Source of the DNA: Peltaster fructicola
Lineage: Eukaryota > Ascomycota > Dothideomycetes
Length of the DNA: 64,000 nt
Assembly: GCA_001592805.2 (NCBI GenBank)
Contig: CP051142.1
Location: 496,001-560,000 of the forward strand
Direction: 5' to 3'
Shown here: piece by piece, positions 32,553-42,109 of the stretch
Layout of the letters: every line of letters starts with the position of its first letter
Numbering within the stretch: the first letter of the stretch is position 1
The notes under the pieces: model-generated
Seen by the model: only the letters and a program-made list of their open reading frames with translations
Told to the model about the DNA's origin: nothing
The model's database searches: none
Made by a program: the position numbers and the translations under genes

Positions 32553-34946
32553 CTACATCTGGTATGTAACTTCTAACTTGTCTCCCACTTGTATGCTGCA
32601 CGACTTGCTGTCCGTCATGGCGCAGTGTATGCCAAACAGTACCTTGCCATCGATTCTTCGCTGCTTTGCCAGTGTCAAGAATACTTCTGGACGCTTCTCG
32701 CCTGTCTGCTGGTCAACGCATATCATCTGGCATCGTCTGCAGCCACCAAGAGCCGTAAGCGTCGACCGTACTGGATCCTCGGCGTGCTGCAAATGCAGTG
32801 CCTGCCACCGATCTTCTTCCCAAGGTCTACCAGAACCCGGTGGCTGTGACGGCATTTCGGCAAGTATGACGTTGGCTCTGAAGAGAGAATGATGAGCTGC
32901 ACGTTTGCCTCGTGCCTTCAGGGACTCGTTCAGAGCATCTAGTGAAGACCTTGTGATTGTAAGGATGGGTGATTCGTTGCTGAGCCGAAGAGGTAGTACT
33001 TGTGCTGTCGTCAAGGGATTCAAGTGCTCCTTACTGTGTCTGAGAGATCTCTGTTCTGGCCCAACTGCCGGAAATCTCGCTAAGGTGCAATCGATGCCTA
33101 GATACTGCGAAAGAGTCGTTGTGATTGATTGGGACGAGTATCTTTGTGCTTCGACCACATCGCCGCATACGTCCGTTGAGCATGTACGGAAAGTGCTAGG
33201 CACGACGTCTGCTGTCCCTGCAGACAAGGAGACACTGATTTTGTGATTGACGCCAGGTAATTTGATATGCAGCTGTGCTGAAGCCAGATCAATCTCTGGT
33301 CGAATGAGTGCCATTCGAGGATGCTGCTTCTGACTCAATGCTTGTCCAGTATCTCTCCGTACAATGCACCATTCTCTGTCCCAAGCAAGGCCTTCTTGGT
33401 GCACCTGCCATATCTTGTCGTACGGTATCGACCATCCAGCACAGCTCTTTACGGGGTATATGGTCAAGCTCTCGATCTGGAGCTGTTTGGTGCCTAACGG
33501 GACTGCCGTCGTTGGTTCGATATCTGCAGACTGGACGAAGAACTCCTGTAAAAAGCCGAGCAAGCGATCAACATCGCTTGTTGTACTGATGGCACCAAGA
33601 CTGATCCGCACCACACCAGTCGGCTTGCCATTGATCAGCCCATTGTTGCCTCCGCAACGGTAACCTGCGTCGAAGTTGCTCTGTACATCTGCCGAGCTCA
33701 AATCCAGAGCTGCTGCGATACCTCCAGGATTGCAAACACTTCCCGTCCTCAATCGTATGTCCTTGACGGCCGCCAGCTTTTCGACTTCCGCCGTACTGAT
33801 ATAGCTTCCAGCCTGGTCCAGCAGATTAAAGGCGATTGTCGGTCCTTGTCTAGTGGCGTCTGCGAGACCTGGTAAGCTGCTGTATATCGCGCATACTGCT
33901 CTGCTGTTGTGGTGGCGCAACTTCGACATCTCGAAATGCAGCCGATGTGCTAGGAACAGGGTATGCCTGGATATACGGTCCATACTACCAAACAGATCAT
34001 CAAAGGTGCTTAAAGCAGAATTGAGCGCCACGATGCTGTGTATAGGTAATGTACCATCCTCCAGTCGTTGATGTAGTGCTCCCGCGCGTTGAGCGTGTCT
34101 TCCTTTCTCGCAAATGACCATGTCGACAGTACCACCTCCAAAGTACCTGCGACGCTCAAAGAGATGGGCGGCCGACTTCTTCACGATAAGAGCACCGAGG
34201 TCTGGGAAGCCGAAGATCTTGTAAAGGCTGACGACAGTGAAGTCTGGGACCACAACAGTGAGATCGAGCAGTGCCGTCGAGGCATACGCAGCAGCATCGA
34301 GCAGGCTGTAGACGCCTTGTTGCCTGCAGTCATCTACCCATTTGAGCGGCAGCCGGATACCGTTCATGTTTGATTGAGCAGGGAAAGCAAAGAGTGCAAC
34401 ACCCTCGTCTCGCTTGCTTGCGTTCCATTCCTGGAGCTCGGGCTCTGATCTGAGGCACTGTGAAGTTCGTGCCAGCTCCCGTAGTCCGATCAAACTTGTG
34501 TGTGAAGCAAGATGATAGCCATAGCTGAAGCCGCCGTCCAGGTCGCGCAGGGCATCACCGACTAACTTGATAGCAGCAGTAGCATTGCTTGTGAAGACGA
34601 GATCATACACCTCGGGGTCTGCATTGAAGAACGAGAGCAATTGGGATCTTGCTTTCGTAACACGTTGTGATGAGGCATCAGCCGCTGTGCCTGCGGAATG
34701 TGGATTGCCGTACAGGTTGTGAAGAAGATCTTGGTGGACAGCATCTAGAAGTCGTTTGCTGGGAAGAGGCGTGCCAGCATGGTCGAGATAAAGTGTGTCC
34801 TTGAGCATAGGGTACTCTCGCCTTCTCATAGCTTCGATGTAGGCATCATATGCGACAGCGTCCTGTGTCTTGGGCGGCGATAAGCACTCCATCTCTTGGA
34901 AAGTCATTGGAAAAGATCCATCATCACATTGTCGTTCCTCAACCAT
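32553..34946 (-). CDS. hxB: Molybdenum cofactor sulfurase
   Basis: Transfers sulfur to the molybdenum cofactor, activating xanthine dehydrogenase and aldehyde-oxidase-type hydroxylases. Single exon, 797 residues, with the normal two-domain layout. The N-terminal NifS-like aminotransferase domain starts YLDHAGTPLPSKRLLDAV, with GNPHSAGTAA and the PLP-binding Lys in VVSLYKIFGFPDLGALI. The expected active-site Cys lies in LRTGSVCNPGG. The C-terminal MOSC domain opens with IESLTIYPVKSCAGW and includes GLAWDREWCIVRRDTGQ, ending with a FGIHCAM block. Length and motifs match fungal HxB proteins, and no break is seen. No molybdenum hydroxylase lies in the window, so partners must be elsewhere. It is convergent with the DUF3500 gene. 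Confidence 0.94.
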   Translation of the reverse strand: MVEERQCDDGSFPMTFQEMECLSPPKTQDAVAYDAYIEAMRRREYPMLKDTLYLDHAGTPLPSKRLLDAVHQDLLHNLYGNPHSAGTAADASSQRVTKARSQLLSFFNADPEVYDLVFTSNATAAIKLVGDALRDLDGGFSYGYHLASHTSLIGLRELARTSQCLRSEPELQEWNASKRDEGVALFAFPAQSNMNGIRLPLKWVDDCRQQGVYSLLDAAAYASTALLDLTVVVPDFTVVSLYKIFGFPDLGALIVKKSAAHLFERRRYFGGGTVDMVICEKGRHAQRAGALHQRLEDGTLPIHSIVALNSALSTFDDLFGSMDRISRHTLFLAHRLHFEMSKLRHHNSRAVCAIYSSLPGLADATRQGPTIAFNLLDQAGSYISTAEVEKLAAVKDIRLRTGSVCNPGGIAAALDLSSADVQSNFDAGYRCGGNNGLINGKPTGVVRISLGAISTTSDVDRLLGFLQEFFVQSADIEPTTAVPLGTKQLQIESLTIYPVKSCAGWSIPYDKIWQVHQEGLAWDREWCIVRRDTGQALSQKQHPRMALIRPEIDLASAQLHIKLPGVNHKISVSLSAGTADVVPSTFRTCSTDVCGDVVEAQRYSSQSITTTLSQYLGIDCTLARFPAVGPEQRSLRHSKEHLNPLTTAQVLPLRLSNESPILTITRSSLDALNESLKARGKRAAHHSLFRANVILAEMPSQPPGSGRPWEEDRWQALHLQHAEDPVRSTLTALGGCRRCQMICVDQQTGEKRPEVFLTLAKQRRIDGKVLFGIHCAMTDSKSCSIQVGDKLEVTYQM

Positions 34947-35235
34947 TGTCCAATGTGATCAACATCGATGCTGACCAGGATGGCATAAGGAGCTACGGCA
35001 GGGGAAGAATTGGAGAACAGAGTGTATGGTGGTCTGTACAGAAGTAGGTAATGGTGAAGTGAGATCGCCTTGAGCGGAGTTCGCCGATCACCTGATTATG
35101 CGAAGACAGTCACCGACACGTCTCGACAACAATCACCCAACACGATTATCTGCATTGTTTGTGGTATCATGAAGTCAAAGAACACCGCTATGCTATGATC
35201 ATAGAGCAGCAATGCTGCCATGCAGTCGTAAATCA

Positions 35236-38200
35236 TCACCTTCCATATTCGAGGCTTGGTATGATGATAGGACCGTACTTCATCACTTGCCCGTACGAAT
35301 TGTCTCCTTGGACCATGAAGTCTGCAGCCAGACTCAGTCGTGATGCCTCCATAGGTCCTTTGCCAAGACTAGGTGTAGTCGTGCCAAAGGCGCCTTGCAC
35401 TACCTCAGGATCGAATGCAACGCAAGCCAGGTAGTTCCTTCGTCCCATCAGTCGTTTATGCTCGCGTGGTGCTCCATTGGTGTCTTGAGCAAAGATCTCC
35501 ATCATGTCCTCCTTCGTATCTGTCGCGTGCATGTCGCCCTTTGTGTTTGAGCGGTGGCCGTTCTGCGGCACGTATAAGGTCTTGTTTGTGTGTAGCATGC
35601 GGATGACATAGCCTGGTGCTGGAGCATTGACGATGGGTGCCGTGATTAGTTGGTACATCGTCTTATGGTCGGAGGGCCTCGATGGATCGTGGACAAGGCC
35701 GGCTCCGCTCGCATTGACACTGCCAGATAAGAAAGTCATGCGTATAGACTTGTTATGCGCGATACCCTGCAGTGTGCGGATGATGTATGTGCGTTCGAGG
35801 TCCTGTTCATCAGTCAGCTATATCGTGAAGTCATGTCACTGCGCTCACCTTTGAGTCGTGCGTCCACATATCACGAAGCTCATCAAGCATATCGATCTCA
35901 CCGAATGGACTCAGCACGCCTTGCATCAGACCGCTCTTACCCATAGCCTTCTTGACACCTTCGAAGCCTTGGTTAACCACACCTTTGGCGCCAACAACGC
36001 CCGCCACTCCACCAGCAATCTTACCGAGAGCATTGAAGCCGCCAGTAACGACTTTCTTGCCTGTTGCTACCGTGTTGGCGATAGATTCGATATTCTCCAG
36101 ACGAGGGTAAACAATTGGTACAGGGAAGAGCCAGATGCAGTGCTGCACACTAGGAGGAAGCATTGCTACCTTTGGGAAGATACCCTGATATGTTGGACCG
36201 GCCATGACTTGTCGCTGATTACGCTCGCTTCTGGTGTCTGGTCCAACCAGGACAACGCTTGGTCCGAAGTACTTGAGGAAGTGCCAGCCGGTGCCCGTGA
36301 TCGTGAAAAGATCGATGTCGTTAGACACATTGCGCAAGATCTCGGTATTGGTGTGATGTTGGAAAAGGAGGTACATGTCGATACCTATGCGACCAATATT
36401 CTTGACCATGTTGCTCTGCTGCATGTACTCAGGATAGCTGCCGTAGCCGTCAAAGATGTCCTGATCGTCCAAACAACACACATGAGGTATTTGAGCAAAG
36501 GCTTCCCGAACGGCAGGCTGGTCGAAGTGTGATGTGTAATAGTGGAAGTAAGCATGCACCACATCTTCCTCGAGCTGTGCGTTCCATGGAGCGTTCTTAC
36601 GGTTGTCCTTACCACTGATCTGCGTCCACTGTCGCATCGCTGGGAGGTCTTTCCATAGGCGGTCTGCTGAAATCTGTCCTCCCAAGCCGACCTGAGCGTG
36701 GAAGCCACCACATTCCGTGTGTTTCTGAAGTACGTCCTTCCACATCAGACCGACACCACCCAGCTTGGCCCTCTCATTGGCATTAACACTGATCTCGAAG
36801 TCATTGCCGCTGTGTGCGACCCATCGCCAAGTCTGCTCGTGACGACCAGCCACAATGAATTCATATCGTGTGCAGCCGAGATGTGAGGTGATCGCGTAGG
36901 TCCATTGAGACATCCTATCTTCCTCCATTCGCAAGTCGACATCATATCGATAGAATACCCATCTTTGGTGCGTGTGAATGTGATTTGCCTTGAGTTGACG
37001 TGGGTTTGGACTGAGATCGACTGACTGGTGGATATGAATGGTCGGAGGTTGTGCAGCATCTGTGATCAACATAATGCTGCCAAGCCATAGTCCTCTTTCC
37101 AGATCCATGTTCGTATAGCGAAGATATGGGCCAAAGTAGACTCCATTAGCTGGTGCAACCTTGTACATATCAACTCCAGTGGATGGCGGTGGTCCTGTGA
37201 AGCCAGCTGCTGTGGGCGAGGCGATCGAGTTGAGACTGAAGATGCTGTTCCTGCTGTCGTAGTTAGCGGTCTGTAGAACGGGACCGAAACCGGGCGATTG
37301 TAGCGGTTGCTTATACATTGAGCCTATCGGGGATGCCAGAGGGTTGACACCACCAATAGGTGACATAGGCTCTTGTAGACTCAAAGGAGTAGGACCCTTA
37401 GGGAATTCCCATTGCGTAGCTTGTGTGGGCAGATGGATGTAGTAGTACTGGCCAGAGTTGGGATCCAGATGTGCGATCCAGCCTTCAGGCAGAGGTGGTG
37501 GACTGATAGGACCTGGCGCGCTTGGAACAGGTGATGCCATATTGGCGTGAGTTGTGTTTATGGGCGCAATTGCAGGGTGTGCACGACCAGCTTGAGGTGT
37601 TACAGAAGTAGATGGAGTGTGGGCATCGTTAGCAAACGCAGGATGTCTGCTCACGTTGGGATCAGCCAATTTGCTGCCGGAGCTCGCTGCAGAAACAGCT
37701 GGCGATTGTGGTCGTCCTTTCTCGTTGGGCATTGCAGCGCCACCGACTGGTGGAGAATATGCTGGTGGAGGCTCATCGTGTACATTCATCCTCGCCATAT
37801 CACCTTGAAGCAGATCTGGGCTTCCTGCAGGTTCCGGTGGTCGCTGGTAGGCTTGCTGTCTTGATCTCCCACTGGAGCTGGAGCCGGCGCCTGAACTCGC
37901 TGTCGAGCCTGCTACGCTCCCTGCCGTGGACCCAGCTTGCGATGGCACATGAGAACCTCTGGAGTTGACCTCTTCCACGCCTTGGAACACAATGGGTGGT
38001 CCATGTGGACTCAATGCTGGTGCTTCTGTTGGACTCCATCGTCTGCCGTTGGCATTCGTTGTAGCGATCTTGGGTACTGGTTGCGCCAGAGCTGGTGTCC
38101 TTGCCGGGCTATTCGAATACTGTGCTCTACGGGCAGCAGCCGCGGCGCTCTGTGCTTGCATTTCATTGAGAGTGCTGGTCCCTGGAATGCCAGAGGCTGC

Positions 38201-38950
38201 ATAGCGAGCCTCAATGTCACCGAGACCAGACGTCGGGCCTCCATGGGGATCGATAGGCGTCTCTGGTGGAGGTGGAGAGCCTCTAGACGCTCTTGTCGTG
38301 GATGTGGACGCAGTACTACTGAGTCGGTTCACACCAGCAGGATTGGGTATCAGAAGTTGATGTGTTGCTGGCGCTGTGCTGCCCAGTGGAGGAGGATAAA
38401 ACTGTTGCTGGAAGCTTGTGTCTCCACTTGCTGTTGCATCTGCGGCATCATCTTTCTCAGGTGGCTCAGGACCGCCCGGGCTCTCAGGATACGAAGGTCG
38501 TCCTCGAGGTGTTGGCGCTGGCGCTGTGCTGAAGCTAGCACTCGGTCTGTTTGGGTCGTTCCCATCGAAATGTGCTCGTCTGCGTGACGAGCTTTCCGAA
38601 CTCATATCTGATTGTCTTTGCCCTTGCGCCGGCTCAGCTTGTCCGCCTATTGGTGTAGCTCTTCCGCCAGCTTGCGAGCCAGAGCCCTGTCTCCTGTCCC
38701 GCTCTTCTGGATATGGTAGAGGTTTATTGGGTGGTGGAGATAATGGCGCGCCATACATCGCAGCGCTACTCGATGGTGGAATATTGTACGCCGCCCATTG
38801 TTGCTTCGGCTGGTCGCTTGTTGTAGCAGGCTTGTTTATGCGAAGTGGTTTAGGTGTTGAGCCGGTGGCAGGCTGTTGTGACCCGTCAGAGTAGGAGTCA
38901 GGCTGTAGGAAGAGCTCCTCAGGATCTGAACGGTGGTGCAGATCAACCAT
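35236..38950 (-). CDS. WW-domain protein with a degenerate PhoD-like phosphatase domain
   Basis: Exons 38950-35849 and 35802-35236 around a 46-base intron; 1222 residues. The N-terminal half is disordered and Pro/Ser-rich. A WW domain follows (EGWIAHLDPNSGQYYYIHL, then QATQWEFPKGP). The second half matches the fungal PhoD_2 metallophosphatase family: YFGPYLRYTNMDLERGLWLG, IFDGYGSYPEYMQ, VGPDTRSERNQRQVM and WLFPVPIVYPRLENIE. Two places where active relatives hold metal ligands are altered: the usual GGGDQIY reads GLGGQIS (Asp lost) and the usual DDHDIFDG reads DDQDIFDG (His to Gln). It is probably a pseudo-phosphatase scaffold. The frame is open upstream to 39019 but has no ATG before 38950; an extra 5' exon is possible but none joins in frame. 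Intron splicing gives THDSKDLERTYIIRTLQG. Confidence 0.82.
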
Positions 38951-39790
38951 CTTGGAAGAGGCTCTGTCGCTAATGTGCGGCGCGAGTGTTTCTGCCTGCT
39001 GTGGAGGAATCGCAGTCACCTGTATTGCATCGGTTGATAATGCTGCCGATATCGTTACCTTGCGCGATCGTCATCAAGCAGGATAAACATTTCACTGCAA
39101 GACTACGTACAGCTGCAGGTATATAGCTATGGCGTGGCCGGCACATCGAGGCCCAAGCAGATCAACGTATCGACTGCAAGGTTTATCATAAGCGCCCATT
39201 ACTCGACCCTGGAGAACGTCATGCCCCGCCTCGATTGGACAGAGAGTGAGGCGTCTATTTCGCTTGTGATCGCTCGAGTGATGGAGAGCAGGTAGCCTGA
39301 CGACTGTTTGGTCTGGTGAGCAAGAGTGGCACCGCCACGATGGGTGCAGACTCATTGAACGAGTAGAACGAGTCCTCTCTGACGGGGTAGGCTTGTGTAT
39401 CAGATTCTCGACATTGGCTACTCCTACCAGTGTCATAGATGCTTAGATATATCACAGACATTCCTTGCTGTGCGGCGTACAAGGCGACACTGATGCGATA
39501 CTCGTGAGAATGGCTACTTGCAGTGAAGGGTGATGCTCGCGCATCAGGATCATTCGAGATTCTAGCATCGCTTTAGCTGACGGCTTGTCGCTAAAGTACC
39601 GGGAATGATGTGCTCTTGAAACATCCATGAGGACTTGCGATCCTTCGTGGCATGCTGTGACATTGGTTATTTAGAGTGATTGTCACTGAGAGCTATTGTT
39701 GGCGGCTGAAGCTCGAATCCTCCGCTGTAGCCAATAAATATATGTACGTGTCTTGTGCCTCACGACTCTGACATCAGCAACACATCCACC
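38951..39790. promoter_or_regulatory. Divergent region between WW/PhoD gene and STE24
   Basis: About 840 bases holding two divergent promoters. An AT-rich TATA-like stretch (AATAAATATATG, about 39732-39743) lies some 50 bases before the STE24 start. Nothing else was recognised. Confidence 0.5.
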
Positions 39791-41194
39791 ATGGATTTCC
39801 TCAGGCGTTTAGGCGCAGGCCTCGACTCGCCGACTATACCGTGGAAGTCTCTCATTATCACCTTCGCGATCGGCGAATATGCACTCGAAACCTACCTCAG
39901 CTACCGCCAATACAAAGTGCTGCAACGAACCAAGGTACCCAAGCAGCTCGAGAAAGAGATAGACCAGAAGACGTTCGATAAGTCACAGGCATACGGAAGA
40001 GCGAAGGCACAATTCGGCTTTATCAGTGGTCTTTGGAGTCAGGTCAAGAACTATCTCACCATCACCTATGATGTCTATCCCAAGCTTTGGGCCATCACAG
40101 GCCTGTGGTTGACTCGATATGCACCAGCACGCTTCCAAGGAGAGATCACACACTCGCTCGTCTTCGCCTTCACATACTCCATCGCCGAGACCATCATTGG
40201 CCTGCCATTCAGCTACTACTACACTTTCATCCTCGAGGAGAAGTTTGGCTTCAACAAGCAGACTCTGGGCTTGTTCGTGTCGGATATCTTGAAGTCGCAG
40301 GCCCTGTCGTTGGCCTTTGGGATACCGATCGGAGCTGCATTCCTCAAGATCGTTCAGGTCACTGGTGATCAGTTCTTCTTCTGGATCTGGGCCTTCACAT
40401 TGGCTGTACAACTCGCTGCTATCACCATCTACCCTATCGTCATTGTACCGCTATTCAATAAGCTCACGCCGCTTGAGCCTGGTACATTGAAGGACCGCAT
40501 AGAAGGCCTTGCTGCTAAGCTCAACTTCCCACTCGCAGAGCTGAGAGTCATTGATGGCTCGAAGCGTTCCGCTCATTCTAATGCATACTTCACTGGACTG
40601 CCATGGAAGAAGAAGATCGTCATCTACGACACATTGATTGAGAAGTCGACAGAACAGGAGATTGAAGCAGTACTCGCACACGAGCTTGGTCACTGGAAGA
40701 TGGGACACACAACAAAACTTCTTGGCATCAGTAGTGCTCATTTGTTCTATGTCTTTGCACTGTTCAGTGTCTTTATCAACAACCGCAGTCTCTATGAGGC
40801 GTTTGGTTTCTTCAATGAGAAGCCGATCATCATTGGATTCATGCTTTTCAATGAGGTTCTTGCTCCGACAGATAGTGTGATCAAGCTTCTGATGAATATC
40901 CTGACCAGGAAGTTCGAGTTCGAAGCTGGTGAGTCTGGCAATCGATCGTTGTTACAACTGCTGACCTTTGCCACAGATGCCTTCTCCTTGAAGCTCGGCT
41001 ATGCTGCTGATCTTGCTTCGTCACTCATTAAGTTGCAGGTTCAGAATCTGTCGTCTATGGATGCTGATTGGGCCTATTCGGCGTATCACTACTCGCATCC
41101 TATCTTGACAGAACGTCTGAAGGCTGTAGGATGGACGAGCGAGCAGAAAGTTGGAGATTCCAAATCCACAAAAACAAGCAAAGATGAGTTGTAG
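39791..41194 (+). CDS. STE24: CAAX prenyl protease 1, Ste24
   Basis: Zinc metalloprotease of the ER and inner nuclear membrane that cleaves farnesylated CAAX proteins such as a-factor precursor and helps clear clogged translocons. Exons 39791-40928 and 40977-41194; 451 residues. The zinc site is HELGHWKMGH in AVLAHELGHWKMG. The third ligand Glu lies in KFEFEADAFSLKLGY, formed exactly by removing the 48-base intron (GCT G joined to AT GCC). Several membrane segments are visible. The C-terminus ends in KDEL-like TSKDEL, which may act as an ER retention signal. I chose the ATG at 39791 because it has a perfect CCACCATGG context and gives the family's normal start (MDFLRRLG). An upstream in-frame ATG exists at 39755. 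Confidence 0.95.
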   Translation: MDFLRRLGAGLDSPTIPWKSLIITFAIGEYALETYLSYRQYKVLQRTKVPKQLEKEIDQKTFDKSQAYGRAKAQFGFISGLWSQVKNYLTITYDVYPKLWAITGLWLTRYAPARFQGEITHSLVFAFTYSIAETIIGLPFSYYYTFILEEKFGFNKQTLGLFVSDILKSQALSLAFGIPIGAAFLKIVQVTGDQFFFWIWAFTLAVQLAAITIYPIVIVPLFNKLTPLEPGTLKDRIEGLAAKLNFPLAELRVIDGSKRSAHSNAYFTGLPWKKKIVIYDTLIEKSTEQEIEAVLAHELGHWKMGHTTKLLGISSAHLFYVFALFSVFINNRSLYEAFGFFNEKPIIIGFMLFNEVLAPTDSVIKLLMNILTRKFEFEAGESGNRSLLQLLTFATDAFSLKLGYAADLASSLIKLQVQNLSSMDADWAYSAYHYSHPILTERLKAVGWTSEQKVGDSKSTKTSKDEL

Positions 41195-41500
41195 ACGTAG
41201 GGCTGTGTATGATATTTGATGTCGATCGTTGAGGAAGTCTTGTGCTGCTGACTGCGTTGGCGACTCCAGGTCAAGAGGGCGAAGATGCGTTGTAGTCGCA
41301 GGCCAATGCCCGACATGTGATGCTGACTGTGGCTGGCCATCCTGCGGCGGTTCTGTATAGTACTTCCAGAATGTGTGACATCGACCGTCTCTACCTCATC
41401 CTGCAGCGGTCTGTGAGTGCTGCTTCGCTCTGTCTTTGTCAAGACAGAATGTCGTACGTCGTGGGGTCAGTAGTAATTCAGGCAGCTTTTTGTCGCTGGT
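41195..41500. other. Convergent intergenic region
   Basis: 306 bases between two tail-to-tail genes. Nothing beyond 3' flanks was seen. Confidence 0.45.
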
Positions 41501-42109
41501 TCACCCTGCAGCATTCTGGGCAGCTTCTCGTTGCTGTTTCTTCTTTGCTTTTTTGGCAGCCTTCCTTGCTGCTTTGTCAGCTTGACTCTTGCCAGACGTC
41601 TTAACATCGGGAGCAGAGTCAAGTTGCTCTCCAGTAGTAGCAAGAGTGTCGGCGCCCATCTCCTCTTCTACGTCGTCTTGCTGGAGTGCATACTCGTCGG
41701 GATCCATAGCACCATCTTTGTCCTGCCACTTTTCGACCTTTTCTGCGCTCTTGACTCTCTTACTTGGTCGACCATCAATCAATGCGTCAAGGTGAGCATC
41801 ATCTCCTGCAGGCAACTGGGTTTCCTTGGTTGCGAAGAGCGCCTTCAAGTCTTCGTTGCTCTCGGCGATCAGATTCTCGCCGCGTAAGCCAGCTTCTATT
41901 CGTCGGAGGTGATGCAAGGCTAGGCCTCCCTGTGGCCCGGATTGTGCTGGGAATTGTATGCCAGTCTGGCTGAGGATAGCGTCTGGGTGCAAGTATGCAG
42001 TTGTAGGTGTTTTTGCAAGAAATGCTGCGAGCTGTTCTTGCGCAGCTGCTGGAGCTACAGTCTTGGTCGCATGATGGTAGCTAGGTGGATATGCTGTTCG
42101 TGAATTCAT
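41501..42109 (-). CDS. Small lysine-rich conserved-looking protein, function unknown
   Basis: Single exon, 202 residues. I do not recognise the family with certainty. The N-terminal half is structured-looking, with FLAKTPTTAYLHPDAILSQ followed by QSGPQGGLALHHLRRIEAGL, which looks like a conserved helical block. A basic patch (GRPSKRVKSAEKVEKW) follows, then an acidic stretch, and the tail is a Lys/Ala run (DKAARKAAKKAKKKQQ). Such a tail is common in nuclear or nucleolar proteins, for example ribosome-biogenesis factors, so a nuclear location is likely. There is no signal peptide or membrane segment. Codon use and the long open frame with an early ATG support a real gene. A PIN-code-like function cannot be proposed from sequence alone. 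Confidence 0.68.
   Translation of the reverse strand: MNSRTAYPPSYHHATKTVAPAAAQEQLAAFLAKTPTTAYLHPDAILSQTGIQFPAQSGPQGGLALHHLRRIEAGLRGENLIAESNEDLKALFATKETQLPAGDDAHLDALIDGRPSKRVKSAEKVEKWQDKDGAMDPDEYALQQDDVEEEMGADTLATTGEQLDSAPDVKTSGKSQADKAARKAAKKAKKKQQREAAQNAAG

Noticed and set aside
38951-39019. Extended N-terminus of the WW/PhoD protein
   Set aside because: The extra codons contain no ATG, and upstream candidate exons do not join in phase, so the ATG at 38950 is preferred.
39707-39725. GCTCGAATCC sequence like a tRNA T-arm
   Set aside because: No acceptor stem, D-arm or anticodon stem fits around it, and the preceding bases do not form the T stem.
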